Shown: piece by piece, positions 8,555 to 17,151 of the stretch
How the letters are laid out: each line of letters starts with the position of its first letter
Numbering within the stretch: the first letter of the stretch is position 1
Assembly: GCF_017309955.1 (NCBI RefSeq)
Contig: NZ_CP021248.1
Location: forward strand, 1,116,001-1,180,000
From: Novosphingobium sp. KA1
GTDB taxonomy: Bacteria; Pseudomonadota; Alphaproteobacteria; Sphingomonadales; Sphingomonadaceae
Reading direction: 5' to 3'
Length of the DNA: 64,000 nucleotides
Made by a program: the position numbers and the translations under genes
Notes under the pieces: model-generated
Seen by the model: the letters and a program-made list of their open reading frames with translations, nothing else
The model's database searches: none
Told to the model about the DNA's origin: nothing

Positions 8555-9850
8555 TCAGGCGGAGGCAGGGCGCCGGGCCACGATGCCGAAACCGGCAATC
8601 ACCGCATAGCAGAGCGCGGGCAGCAGCAGCGCGATGCCGAGGTCGCCGCCGGTCAGGTCGGCAATGGCGCCGGTCGCCAGCGGCACCAGCGCGCCGCCGC
8701 AGATCGCGACATTGATGATGCCCGACCCATCCGCCGCGCGGGCGCCGAGCTTTTCGCAGGCCAGGCTGAAGATCGTCGGGAACATGATCGAATTCATCAG
8801 GCCGACCGCCAGCAACGCGTAACCCGAGACATTGCCCGCCGTCGTTACCGAAAGCGCCAGCAGGGCGATCGCCATGGCCGCGTTGAAGGTGAGGACCAGC
8901 GCGGGGTTGAGCACCCGCAGCACCGCAGAGCCGACAAAGCGCCCGACCATCGCGCCGCCCCAGTAGAGGCCGATCAGCTTGCCGGCGGACTGTTCGGGCA
9001 GCGCCATGACGTGGGGCTGCATGAGATAGCTGACGATCAGCGAACCGATCGAGACTTCGGCGCCGACGTAGAGGAAGATGCAAAGCGCGCCATAGGAAAA
9101 GCGCGGGCGCTTCAGCAGGTCGAAACCGGCAAAGCCGTTATGATCGCCGTGCTGTTCGGGCGGCAGGCGATTGCGGAAGGTCCAGACCGCGAGGGCGACG
9201 AGCGCGAGGGCGAGGGCAATGCCGAGGTAGCCATGGACGATCGCCTGGCTTTCCGCGCGGCGGTAGGCATCCAGCGCTTCGCCCGTGAGGTCATGGGCGG
9301 AGACCTCGGCAAGGCTGCCGAGGATCAGCACCGAACCGGCGAACGGGAACAGCGTCGTCCCGAGCGAGTTGAAGGCCTGCGCGAAAGTCAGCCGCGAACT
9401 GGTCGTTTCCGGTTTGCCCAACAGGCTGATCAGCGGATTGGCGACAACCTGGACGATGACCACGCCCGCCGCCAGCACAAAATAGGCAGCCAAAAACAGC
9501 CAGTAGGTAGCCGTCTGCGAAGCCGGAATGAAGGCGAGGCAGCCCAGGATCATGATTGCCAGCCCGGCAACCGCGCCGCGCATGTAGCCGACCTTGCGCA
9601 CCAGCATCGCGCCGGGAATGCCGATTACCGCATAGGCGGTGAAAAAGCAGAACTGCACCAGCATCGCCTGCGTGTAGCCCAGCGTGAACAGTTCCTTGAG
9701 CTTGGGGATGATGACGTCGTTCAGGCTGGTGATGCCGCCGAAGATGAAGAACAGCGCCATGACAAAATAGCGCAGTTCAGGCGCGTCGACGTAGCCACCT
9801 GGCACTTCGTCGTTCGTTTCGCTCTGCGGGATAGCGGATGTAAGGGCCAT
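8555..9850 (-). CDS. FucP-type sugar MFS permease (FHS family)
   Basis: 431-residue, 12-helix major facilitator of the fucose-galactose-glucose:H+ symporter group. Support comes from the N-terminal FIFGGITSLNDVIIPKLK region, FFTAYAVIGIPGAMLVRKVGY, QVVANPLISLLG and the long NSLGTTLFPFAGS stretch, all typical of FucP/GluP-like transporters. It sits in the inner membrane and imports a monosaccharide by proton symport; which sugar is not visible. The divergent LacI gene across a 367-bp intergenic region with palindromic sites suggests sugar-responsive repression. Confidence 0.85.
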   Translation of the reverse strand: MALTSAIPQSETNDEVPGGYVDAPELRYFVMALFFIFGGITSLNDVIIPKLKELFTLGYTQAMLVQFCFFTAYAVIGIPGAMLVRKVGYMRGAVAGLAIMILGCLAFIPASQTATYWLFLAAYFVLAAGVVIVQVVANPLISLLGKPETTSSRLTFAQAFNSLGTTLFPFAGSVLILGSLAEVSAHDLTGEALDAYRRAESQAIVHGYLGIALALALVALAVWTFRNRLPPEQHGDHNGFAGFDLLKRPRFSYGALCIFLYVGAEVSIGSLIVSYLMQPHVMALPEQSAGKLIGLYWGGAMVGRFVGSAVLRVLNPALVLTFNAAMAIALLALSVTTAGNVSGYALLAVGLMNSIMFPTIFSLACEKLGARAADGSGIINVAICGGALVPLATGAIADLTGGDLGIALLLPALCYAVIAGFGIVARRPASA

Positions 9851-10217
9851 GAGGGCTCGACCTGTTGCTGGCGGGCGCGTGGGACGCGCGTTTCAGGACT
9901 ACGTTTCAGGAACTTATGGGAATGTCCGATGGCCTGCGTCGCCGCTGGATGCCCCCCCCGGATGAGCCGCTGCGTGGATGCCCCTCCAGGCGGTGCCTCG
10001 CCGGCGTCCGGCTTTATTCTCCCATATCGTTCTTGTTGTTGTCATCCGGGTGCAGGCATCGCTTGCGCAAGACCTGCACCCGGGTGCCAACGCTGTCGGT
10101 TTTGGAGGAGATGACAACGTTGTACCGAGCGTCTAGCCTGCATCGGCACGGGGATCAAGTCCGTCTTGATGACCACAAGCCATTCTCAGGACGACGCGAG
10201 TGTGCCACAGGTGACGG
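9851..10217. promoter_or_regulatory. Divergent control region of permease and LacI gene
   Basis: 367 bp between the permease and LacI start codons, without a convincing gene. Three inverted repeats are visible. (1) CCGGGTGCAGG at 10046-10056 pairs with CCTGCACCCGG at 10073-10083, and the loop holds the perfect palindrome CTTGCGCAAG (10062-10071). (2) ACAACGTTGT at 10114-10123, a CG-centred palindrome of the kind bound by LacI-family repressors, with TG and AC flanks. (3) ATCAAG at 10154-10159 and CTTGAT at 10165-10170. Site 2 is the best LacI operator candidate. Confidence 0.6.
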
Positions 10218-11210
10218 ATGGCCAGTATTCGTGACGTTGCCGCCGCAGCCGGCGTTTCCATCAAGACCGTGTCCCGCGTTGTCAACAAGGCGCCGAACGT
10301 CAGCGAGGACCTGCGCAGCCGTGTGAGCGGGGCGATCGAACGTCTCGGCTATCGGCCCAATCAGTCGGCCCGGCGCCTGGCGGGAGGCCGCTCCTTCATG
10401 CTGGCGTTTCTCTACAACAATCCGACCCCCGGCTATACGTCGGCCCTCCAGGTCGGTGCGGCCAACCGGTGCCGCGAGCTTGGCTATCACCTCGTCGTCG
10501 AGCCGATGCCGCTGGACGGGCCGGAACGCTTCGAGATTCTCGACCGCCTCGTCGCCGCGCTGCGGCCTGACGGCGTGTTTCTGGCCCCGCCGCTGTCGGA
10601 CGACAAGGCGCTGCTCCAGCATTTGTCCGAACTCAATCTGTCCTGTGCGCGGCTCGCCGGCTCGATCATGGCGGAAAGCTTCAACATCCCGACGCCGGAA
10701 CGGGCGGCAGGGCGCATGATCGCCGACCATCTGATCGAACTTGGCCACCGGCGCATCGGCGTGATCACGCCGCCTGCCGGTCACCGGGCGGCACAGGCCC
10801 GCGTCGAGGGTTTTCGCGACGGGCTGAGCGCCGCGACGGGGCTTGCGCTAGACCCGACGTTTGTTGCCGGTGATTTTGACTTTGCCTCGGGCGAGCAGGC
10901 GGCGGGACAGCTGCTCGCCCAGGATCCGCCGCCCACGGCGATCTTCGCCACCAACGATGCGATGGCGCTCGGGGTGATGACCTGCGCCCATCGGCGCGGG
11001 CTTAGAGTGCCGGCGGACCTCTCGATCGTCGGCTTTGACGATACGTCGGCCAGCGCCACCACCTGGCCGCCGCTCACCACGGTGCGCCAGCCACTGGACG
11101 AGATGGGCAGGGCGCTGGTCGATGCGCTGGTCGGCGACGTCGACGAGGCGCCGGAGTTCCGCTTCGAACTCGTGCGGCGCGAAAGTACCGGTCCAGCTCC
11201 GGCAAGGTGA
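10218..11210 (+). CDS. LacI-family transcriptional repressor
   Basis: 330 residues. The N-terminal helix-turn-helix (IRDVAAAAGVSIKTVSRVVN, residues 4-23) and hinge region with YRPNQSARRLAGG are textbook LacI family. The remaining 270 residues form a periplasmic-binding-protein-like effector domain; IFATNDAMALGV and LSIVGFDDT are conserved markers. The ATG at 10218 follows AGGTGACGG. Position and divergent orientation predict control of the FucP-type permease and itself through palindromes in 9851-10217, with release by a sugar or sugar phosphate. The effector is unknown. Confidence 0.92.
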   Translation: MASIRDVAAAAGVSIKTVSRVVNKAPNVSEDLRSRVSGAIERLGYRPNQSARRLAGGRSFMLAFLYNNPTPGYTSALQVGAANRCRELGYHLVVEPMPLDGPERFEILDRLVAALRPDGVFLAPPLSDDKALLQHLSELNLSCARLAGSIMAESFNIPTPERAAGRMIADHLIELGHRRIGVITPPAGHRAAQARVEGFRDGLSAATGLALDPTFVAGDFDFASGEQAAGQLLAQDPPPTAIFATNDAMALGVMTCAHRRGLRVPADLSIVGFDDTSASATTWPPLTTVRQPLDEMGRALVDALVGDVDEAPEFRFELVRRESTGPAPAR

Positions 11211-11226
11211 CGGGCGGAGGAAAAGG

Positions 11227-11288
11227 CATCGAGATTAATCGATGGGTTGTTGACCGCGGGCCATGCATCGAATAATATCGATGCATGG
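11227..11288. promoter_or_regulatory. Two ArsR operator copies upstream of and overlapping arsR start
   Basis: The motif CATCGA-N6-TCGATG occurs twice, at 11227-11244 and 11266-11283, 39 bp apart. The second copy is extended to 11-bp perfect arms (CCATGCATCGA at 11261-11271, TCGATGCATGG at 11278-11288) and covers the arsR ATG at 11285. Repetition, dyad symmetry and position support autorepression by ArsR; binding itself is inferred. Confidence 0.75.
11250..11278 (+). promoter_or_regulatory. Sigma70-type promoter of the ars operon
   Basis: TTGACC (11250-11255), a 17-bp spacer and TAATAT (11273-11278). The -10 falls inside operator 2. Transcription would begin around 11284-11286, at the arsR ATG (11285), so the message may be leaderless; no Shine-Dalgarno precedes that ATG. 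Confidence 0.55.
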
Positions 11289-11614
11289 ATACCGAATCCG
11301 CGCTCTCCATGCTTGCCGCGCTAGCTCACCCGACCCGGCTCGACGCCTTTCGCCTGCTGGTCCGCAACGAGCCGGATGGCCTTGCGACCGGCGCGCTGGT
11401 CGACGCCTCGCAGCTGAGCCAGAGCACCTTTTCCAGCCATCTCGCGATCCTGGCGAAAGCCGGTCTCGTGCAATCACGCAAGCAGGGGCGCCAACAGATC
11501 CAGCGCGCCGACATCGATGCGCTGCGGGCCTTGCTGGTCTACCTGGCCCGGGATTGCTGCGAGGGGCGCACCGAGCTTTGCGCACCGCTGCTGGCCGAAC
11601 TCACCTGCTGCTGA
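11285..11614 (+). CDS. arsR: ArsR/SmtB-family arsenic repressor
   Basis: 109-residue winged-helix repressor. The ALAHPTRLDAFRLLV start and the recognition region SQSTFSSHLAILAKAGLV (about 45-62) are typical of ArsR. Cysteines cluster at the C-terminus: C91, C92, C99, C108 and C109. A C-terminal vicinal pair plus a third cysteine forms the As(III) site in ArsR of Acidithiobacillus and relatives; here the spacing between the pair and the third cysteine is six residues. As(III) binding should release the operon promoter. The gene leads arsC, the acetyltransferase and acr3. The start at 11285 lies in the operator. Confidence 0.88.
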   Translation: MDTESALSMLAALAHPTRLDAFRLLVRNEPDGLATGALVDASQLSQSTFSSHLAILAKAGLVQSRKQGRQQIQRADIDALRALLVYLARDCCEGRTELCAPLLAELTCC

Positions 11615-11624
11615 TGAGGCGACC

Positions 11625-12038
11625 ATGACCGATATCGTGATCTATCATAATCCCGACTGCGGCACCTCGCGAAACACCCTCGCCATGATCCGCGGCGCCG
11701 GCATCGAACCGCATGTCGTCGAGTACCTGAAGACGCCGCCGAGCCGCGAACTGCTGGTTCAGCTCATCGCGCGTGCCGGCATCACGCCGCGCGCTCTGCT
11801 GCGCGAGAAGGGCACTCCATTCGCGCAGTTGGGGCTGGGCGACGAAAGCCTTGCGGATGACGCGCTCATCGATGCGATGATGGAGCATCCGATCCTGATC
11901 AACCGCCCGCTGGTTGTCGCTCCGCTTGGGGTAAAACTGTGCCGGCCTTCCGAAATGGTGCTCGACCTGCTCCCCGCCGGGGCGCTACCCGCTTTCGTGA
12001 AGGAAGACGGCGAGGTCGTGGGAACCAAAGGGCGATGA
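11625..12038 (+). CDS. arsC: Arsenate reductase ArsC (glutaredoxin-dependent type)
   Basis: 137 residues, about the family length of 140. It reduces arsenate to arsenite in the cytoplasm using glutathione and glutaredoxin, so the product can be exported. YHNPDCGTSRNTL places the catalytic cysteine at C12, and arginines in INRPLVV and CRPSEMV correspond to the oxyanion-binding arginines. The frame is open further upstream, but ATG 11625, 10 bases after the arsR stop, is the family start. Its stop overlaps the next gene's start (ATGA). Confidence 0.93.
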   Translation: MTDIVIYHNPDCGTSRNTLAMIRGAGIEPHVVEYLKTPPSRELLVQLIARAGITPRALLREKGTPFAQLGLGDESLADDALIDAMMEHPILINRPLVVAPLGVKLCRPSEMVLDLLPAGALPAFVKEDGEVVGTKGR

Positions 12039-12571
12039 CGCTGTCGCTTCGCCCGGTCCGGCGCACCGACGCCGCGGCGATCGCCGAGATCTACGCCCAT
12101 CACGTCCGCCATGGCACTGCGACGTATGACGTGGTGCCTCCGGGCGTAGCCGAAACCGAGGCGAAGATCCTGGCCATCACCGCGCGCGGCTGGCCCTTTC
12201 TCGTCGCCAGCCATGGGTCCGAACTGGTCGGCTATGCCTATGCCGCGCAGTTCCGTGACCGGCCCGCTTATGCCTATGCCTGCGAGGACAGCATCTACGT
12301 GGCCCATGACCGGCGTGGCGGCGGTATCGGCAAGGCCTTGCTGACAGGGTTGCTGGCGGCGGCCGAGGCCCACGGCTTTCGCTGCATGGTCGCGGTCATC
12401 GGCGGCGGCGAGCCTGCTTCGGTCGCGCTGCACGCGGCATGTGGTTTCGAGCACGCCGGGCGGCTGACCGGCATGGGCTGGAAGGCCGGGCGCTGGCTCG
12501 ACACGGTTTATATGCAAATCGCGCTAGGGGAGGGCACCGGCTCGGCCCCCGACAATTCAACGATGGAATGA
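12035..12571 (+). CDS. GNAT N-acetyltransferase, phosphinothricin/ArsN-like
   Basis: 178 residues of the GNAT fold. LRPVRRTDAAAIAEIYAHHV and the acetyl-CoA loop RRGGGIGKALL are characteristic of the phosphinothricin acetyltransferase group, and the GFEHAGRL ending is typical. Embedded between arsC and acr3 with ATGA coupling to arsC, it is a good candidate for ArsN, the enzyme that acetylates the alpha-amino group of arsinothricin. That family is established; the substrate here is inferred from context. Other targets (phosphinothricin, methionine sulfoximine) remain possible. ATG 12035 is preceded by a longer open frame antisense to no gene, which is treated as background. Confidence 0.8.
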   Translation: MTLSLRPVRRTDAAAIAEIYAHHVRHGTATYDVVPPGVAETEAKILAITARGWPFLVASHGSELVGYAYAAQFRDRPAYAYACEDSIYVAHDRRGGGIGKALLTGLLAAAEAHGFRCMVAVIGGGEPASVALHAACGFEHAGRLTGMGWKAGRWLDTVYMQIALGEGTGSAPDNSTME

Positions 12572-12575
12572 TCGC

Positions 12576-13607
12576 ATGTCGCTGTTCGAACGCTATCTTT
12601 CGCTGTGGGTGGCACTGTGCATCGTTGCCGGGATCACGCTTGGTCATCTGGCGCCAGCGGCATTCGCGGCCATCGCCGCGATGGAAGTGGCCAGGGTCAA
12701 TCTCGTCGTTGCCGTGCTGATCTGGCTGATGATCGTGCCGATGCTCCTGCGGGTCGACTTCGGCGCGCTGCACAGCGTGCGCCGGCACTGGCGCGGCATC
12801 GGCGTGACACTGCTGGTGAACTGGGCGATCAAGCCGTTCTCGATGGCGCTGCTGGGGACAGCTTTCCTCGGCTATCTCTTTGCGCCGTTGCTGCCGGCCG
12901 GAGCCTCGTCGTCCTACATTGCCGGGCTGATCCTGCTGGCCGCGGCACCCTGCACGGCGATGGTATTCGTCTGGTCCAACCTCGTCGACGGAGAGCCGAA
13001 CTACACCTTGAGCCAGGTCGCGCTGAACGACCTCATCATGGTCATTGCTTTTGCGCCGCTGGTCGGCCTGCTGCTCGGGGTCGCCTCGATAACGGTGCCC
13101 TGGAACACGCTGATGCTGTCCGTGGGCCTCTACATCGTGGTTCCGGTGCTTGTTTCGCAGGTGCTGCGCCGCGCCCTGCTGCGTGGTGGAGGTGCCCGCC
13201 TGGATCGTTTTCTCTCGGCGGTCGGACCGTTCAGCCTGGCCAGCCTCCTGCTGACCCTGGTCCTGCTGTTCGGTTTCCAGGGAGAGCAGATCGTGCGGCA
13301 GCCGCTGGTCATCGTGCTCATCGCGGTTCCGATCCTGTTTCAGGTCTATCTTAATGCCGGAATTGCCTACGGGCTCAGTCGGCGTCTGGGCGTGGACTGG
13401 TGCGTCGCCGGGCCATCGGCACTGATCGGCGCATCGAACTTCTTCGAACTGGCCGTCGCGGCAGCGATCAGCCTGTTCGGGCTCGGCTCCGGCGCGGCCC
13501 TGGCCACCGTGGTTGGCGTCCTGGTGGAAGTGCCTGTGATGCTGTCCATCGTCGCCATGGTGAAGCGCACGCGCCCCTGGTACGAGCGCGGTGTCACCGC
13601 AGGGTGA
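12576..13607 (+). CDS. acr3: Acr3-family arsenite efflux permease
   Basis: 343 residues with ten predicted membrane helices, the length of Acr3 rather than ArsB. LLAAAPCTAMVFVWSNL holds the conserved cysteine of Acr3 transporters, and the N-terminal SLWVALCIVAGITLGHL is also typical. It exports As(OH)3 driven by the proton gradient. It begins 4 bases after the acetyltransferase stop and ends the ars operon. Confidence 0.93.
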   Translation: MSLFERYLSLWVALCIVAGITLGHLAPAAFAAIAAMEVARVNLVVAVLIWLMIVPMLLRVDFGALHSVRRHWRGIGVTLLVNWAIKPFSMALLGTAFLGYLFAPLLPAGASSSYIAGLILLAAAPCTAMVFVWSNLVDGEPNYTLSQVALNDLIMVIAFAPLVGLLLGVASITVPWNTLMLSVGLYIVVPVLVSQVLRRALLRGGGARLDRFLSAVGPFSLASLLLTLVLLFGFQGEQIVRQPLVIVLIAVPILFQVYLNAGIAYGLSRRLGVDWCVAGPSALIGASNFFELAVAAAISLFGLGSGAALATVVGVLVEVPVMLSIVAMVKRTRPWYERGVTAG

Positions 13608-13636
13608 GCGTCATTTAACATAAGATATATTATCAG

Positions 13637-13876
13637 TTCAATCCCGCCGCCTTTACCGGAGCGGCCGTGGTCATTGCCGCCTTGCGTCTTCTCCACGCCG
13701 GGGAAATCTACGCTTCCATCGACTGGAGCGTGATCGTCCTGCTCGCCGCGATGATCCCGGACGGTCAGAGCTTCAAGCATAGCGGCGCCGCCGCCATCGC
13801 CGCTCAGTCGCACGCGTCGTGGGCTGCATGGCGTTCGACGTGGGCGAACTCTCTCCTTGCACCGCAGGGTTCATGA
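13637..13876 (+). pseudogene. Remnant of an SLC13/DASS-type transporter
   Basis: In the frame containing GTG 13667 the translation reads FNPAAFTGAAVVIAALRLL, then [19 protein letters not shown] and [12 protein letters not shown]. This resembles one internal segment of divalent-anion/Na+ symporters (pattern: leucine-rich helix, [E]-Y-x-x-I-D-W-x-V-[LI]-x-L-x-[AG]-M-[IL]-P). No start, no upstream helices and no downstream half exist, and the end drifts into unrelated sequence. It fills most of the 303-bp gap between acr3 and pncB, with nothing else recognisable there. Confidence 0.5.
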
Positions 13877-13910
13877 CGGCAGACGCGCAGATCAGCCTTC
13901 AGGAGCTTGC

Positions 13911-15224
13911 ATGAACGTCACCGATATCGCCAAGCGTACCTACGATCACGGATGGCGCCTCGATCCGATCGTCCGCAGCCTGCTGGACACAGACTTCTAC
14001 AAGCTGCTGATGTTGCAGATGATCCGTCATCTCCATGATGACGTACAGGCCACCTTCTCGCTGGTGAACCGCACGCGCACCGTGCGTCTGGCCGATGTGA
14101 TCGACGAGCAGGAACTGCGCGACCAGCTCGATCACGCGCGGACGCTGCGCTTTTCCAAGAAGGAGCTGATCTGGCTGGCGGGCAACAGCTTCTACGGCAA
14201 GGCGCGCATGTTCGCGCCGGACTTCATCGCCTGGCTCGCCGATTTCCAGTTGCCTGAATACGAATTGCGCAAGGTCGACGGCCAGTTCGAACTGCGCTTT
14301 CCCGGCCCCTGGACCCACACCACGATGTGGGAGATCCCCGCGCTCGCCATCGTCAACGAACTGCGCTCGCGCGCGGTCCTGAAAGGGCGCGGACGCTTCG
14401 AGCTCGATGTGCTCTACGCCCGCGCCAAGGCCCGGCTCTGGGACAAGGTGGAACGCCTGCGCGCCCTGCCCGACCTTGCCATCAGCGATTTCGGCACCCG
14501 GCGGCGTCATGGCTTCCTGTGGCAACGCTGGTGCGTGGAGGCGCTCAAGGAAGGGCTTGGCGACCGGCTCATCGGCACCTCCAACGTGCTGCTGGCGATG
14601 GACAACGACCTTGAGGCGACCGGCACCAATGCCCATGAACTGCCCATGGTCCTGGCCGCGCTCGCCGGGCGCGGCGGGAACGACGCGGCTATTGCCGAGG
14701 CGCCTTACCAGGTTCTCGAAGAGTGGCGTGCCCATTACGACGGCAACCTGCTGGTCGCCCTGCCCGATGCCTTCGGCACCGCGTCGTTCCTGCGCAACGC
14801 CCCCGACTGGGTCGCCGACTGGACCGGCTTCCGCCCCGACAGCATGCCGCCGATCGAGGCGGGCGAACAGATCATCGCCTGGTGGCAGGAACGCGGCCGC
14901 GACCCGCGCGAGAAGCTGCTGATCTTTTCCGACGGCATGGACATCGAAACCATCGAGCGGACCTATCACCACTTCCATGGCCGGGTGCGCATGAGCTTTG
15001 GCTGGGGGACCAATCTCACCAACGATTTCCGCGGCTGCGATCCGGCCGGCGGTGCCGGTCTCGAACCGATCTCGCTGGTCGCCAAGGTAATGCAGGTTGA
15101 TGGAGAGCCAGCGGTGAAGCTGTCGGACAACCCTGCCAAGGCCACCGGCACGGCGGCGGAAGTCGCACGTTACCTGCGCATCTTCGGCCAGGAAGGGATG
15201 AACGCCCGCACCCCCGAAGTGTGA
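13911..15224 (+). CDS. pncB: Nicotinate phosphoribosyltransferase
   Basis: 437 residues. It makes nicotinate mononucleotide from nicotinate and PRPP with ATP, in the NAD salvage pathway. The substrate region [15 protein letters not shown] (about 24-38), [11 protein letters not shown], and GTNAHELPM with the phosphorylatable histidine H242 are diagnostic. ATG 13911 is preceded by AGGAG at 13901-13905; the frame upstream of it is not family-like. It is probably transcribed alone. Downstream, about 220 bp to the next start contain a GC-rich hairpin but no gene. Confidence 0.95.
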   Translation: MNVTDIAKRTYDHGWRLDPIVRSLLDTDFYKLLMLQMIRHLHDDVQATFSLVNRTRTVRLADVIDEQELRDQLDHARTLRFSKKELIWLAGNSFYGKARMFAPDFIAWLADFQLPEYELRKVDGQFELRFPGPWTHTTMWEIPALAIVNELRSRAVLKGRGRFELDVLYARAKARLWDKVERLRALPDLAISDFGTRRRHGFLWQRWCVEALKEGLGDRLIGTSNVLLAMDNDLEATGTNAHELPMVLAALAGRGGNDAAIAEAPYQVLEEWRAHYDGNLLVALPDAFGTASFLRNAPDWVADWTGFRPDSMPPIEAGEQIIAWWQERGRDPREKLLIFSDGMDIETIERTYHHFHGRVRMSFGWGTNLTNDFRGCDPAGGAGLEPISLVAKVMQVDGEPAVKLSDNPAKATGTAAEVARYLRIFGQEGMNARTPEV

Positions 15225-15446
15225 CCTTTTGCCGCGGCGGGATCGGTTCTTGACCGCCCCGCCGCCTGCTTCTATTGGCGCGTTCAGCATCAAGAGTCGG
15301 GCCGACGTCCGACACCAACCTGCCTACCGGGCAAGGTGGTGCCTCCAGCAAGGAGGGATGTGGCCGAACCGGCAACAAAACGGGTTTCCTGCGCCACATT
15401 TCGTTCGTTCTTGCGCCCTGCTCCGCCTGAGCATGGGAAGACGCAC

Positions 15447-16499
15447 GTGAACCGAGTACAGCAATTCGCCAGTGACAATTACGCCGGGATCTGTCCCGAG
15501 GCGCTTGAGGCCATGACGCTCGCCAATGCCGGTTCGGCGACGGCCTATGGCGAGGACGAGTGGACCCAGAAGGCCGCCGATGCCTTCCGCACGCTGTTCG
15601 CCAGCGATTGCGACGTCTATTTCGTGTTCAACGGCACCGCCGCCAACTCGCTCGCGCTCGCCTCGCTCTGCCAGTCCTATCACGGCGTGATCTGTTCCTC
15701 CTCGGCCCACGTCGAGACCGACGAATGCGGCGCGCCGGAGTTTTTCTCGAACGGCTCCAAACTGCTGCTGGCGCCTTCGGACAACGGCAAGATCACGCCC
15801 GAGGCGATCCGCGCGCTGGCGACCGGCCGCTCGGACATCCACTTCCCCAAGGCCCGCGTGGTGACGATCACGCAGCCCACCGAAACCGGGCTTGTCTATT
15901 CGATCGAGGAAGTGCGCGCGATTTCGGCGGTGTGCCGCGAACTGGGCCTCAAGCTGCACATGGACGGAGCGCGGTTTGCCCATGCCTGCGCGAGCCTCGG
16001 CTGCTCGCCCGCCGAGATCACCTGGCAGGCAGGCGTTGACGTGCTGTGCTTTGGCGGCACCAAGAACGGCATGGCGGTAGGCGATGCCGTGATCTTCTTC
16101 GACCGCGCTCTGGCCGAGGACTTTTCCTATCGCTGCAAGCAGGCCGGCCAGCTCGCCTCGAAGATGCGTTACCTTTCGGCGCCCTGGGTCGGCATGCTGG
16201 AAAGCGGAGCCTGGCTGCGCAATGCCGCGCATGGCAATGCCTGCGCCGCCTCGCTTGCCGCGCAAGTGGCCGATCTGCCCGACATCGACCTGATCTTCCC
16301 GGCCGAGGCCAACGCCGTGTTCCTCAGCGCGCCCGAGGCAGTCCTCGCCGAACTGCGCGGGCGTGGCTGGCGCTTCTACACCTTCATCGGCGGCGGCGCG
16401 CGGTTCATGTTCGCATGGGATGCGATGCCGGAAGTGGTGAACGACCTTGCCGCAGACATTCGTGCCGCCAGCGCCCTTGCAGGTCGGCGCGCCGCCTGA
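15447..16499 (+). CDS. Low-specificity L-threonine aldolase-like PLP enzyme
   Basis: 350 residues of the aromatic amino acid beta-eliminating lyase/threonine aldolase family. It begins at GTG 15447 with NRVQQFASDNYAG, the usual N-terminus, after GGGAAG. ACCEPTOR motifs present: SSSAHVETDECGAPEFFS, MDGARFAHA and the PLP lysine in GGTKNG (K206). It should cleave L-threonine or L-allo-threonine to glycine and acetaldehyde. Sequence alone does not set the stereopreference. No operon partner is evident. Confidence 0.88.
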   Translation: MNRVQQFASDNYAGICPEALEAMTLANAGSATAYGEDEWTQKAADAFRTLFASDCDVYFVFNGTAANSLALASLCQSYHGVICSSSAHVETDECGAPEFFSNGSKLLLAPSDNGKITPEAIRALATGRSDIHFPKARVVTITQPTETGLVYSIEEVRAISAVCRELGLKLHMDGARFAHACASLGCSPAEITWQAGVDVLCFGGTKNGMAVGDAVIFFDRALAEDFSYRCKQAGQLASKMRYLSAPWVGMLESGAWLRNAAHGNACAASLAAQVADLPDIDLIFPAEANAVFLSAPEAVLAELRGRGWRFYTFIGGGARFMFAWDAMPEVVNDLAADIRAASALAGRRAA

Positions 16500-16511
16500 G
16501 TCGGAACGGGT

Positions 16512-16547
16512 CGCGGAGCCGTCGCTGCGTCAGGTGGCGGCTCCGCG
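16512..16547. terminator. GC hairpin at the convergent 3' ends
   Basis: CGCGGAGCCG at 16512-16521 pairs perfectly with CGGCTCCGCG at 16538-16547. It covers the stop codon of the leftward gene (16530) just after the aldolase stop. There is no T-tract; a possible weak shared terminator. Confidence 0.3.
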
Positions 16548-17066
16548 CGCCAATGCGGCCAGCACGTGGCCCGGCACGGTATAGACCGCCTGGCGCTGCG
16601 CGCCGCGGTTGCAATGATCCACCCGGTATCCCTGGTAATGGCGCTTCACCAGCCCCGCCTTGACCAGTTCCGATACCGCACGGCTGACCGCCGTCATGCC
16701 CGAAATGCGCACCCGGTCGGCCACCTCGCATTCCACCATGCGCTCGGCTTCCTGCATATCGGCAGGCAGCATGCCTCGCGATGCAAGGTCGCGCCGGACC
16801 GCTTCGATGGTCGCCTTGCGGTAATGGTGACGGGCTGCACTGGGCGCGATGGCAGCGGAGAGCCATTCTCGGATAGGCACCAGGTGTTCGCCGTCCCGGA
16901 CCAGCGGGCCCGCAGCCCCGCCCCTGCCCGCGACCCGCGCGATGAGGTCAAGCACCATGAAGGTGTAGCGCGGGCGGGCGGAGTGATCGGCGATCGTGCG
17001 CATGATCCCGGGCAGGTCCAGTCCGCGGTCGACCGGCAATGGCTGCGTGAACGGCAATTCCAACAT
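16530..17066 (-). CDS. Uncharacterised winged-helix DNA-binding protein
   Basis: 178 residues if started at ATG 17066 (MLELPFTQPLPVDRG); the frame extends 33 codons further but that part lies in the repeat region and looks non-coding. The C-terminal half has ADRVRISGMTAVSRAVSELVKAGLVKRHYQGYRV, a MarR/GntR-like wing arrangement, preceded by a helix-rich part. I do not recognise the family. Nested CACTTT-type repeats at 17152-17207, upstream of the start, suggest that it could bind there and regulate itself. No enzyme domain is visible. Confidence 0.65.
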   Translation of the reverse strand: MLELPFTQPLPVDRGLDLPGIMRTIADHSARPRYTFMVLDLIARVAGRGGAAGPLVRDGEHLVPIREWLSAAIAPSAARHHYRKATIEAVRRDLASRGMLPADMQEAERMVECEVADRVRISGMTAVSRAVSELVKAGLVKRHYQGYRVDHCNRGAQRQAVYTVPGHVLAALARGAAT

Positions 17067-17151
17067 GGAACGAATCAAGCACAGATGCGAATCGCTGTGA
17101 ATCCACAATCGGCGTCTTGCGCTAATTCCGGGTGAATTTTTCCATCTATGG

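Noticed and set aside
13899..15293. 464-codon leftward frame opposite pncB
   Set aside because: Shadow of a gene with diagnostic nicotinate phosphoribosyltransferase motifs.
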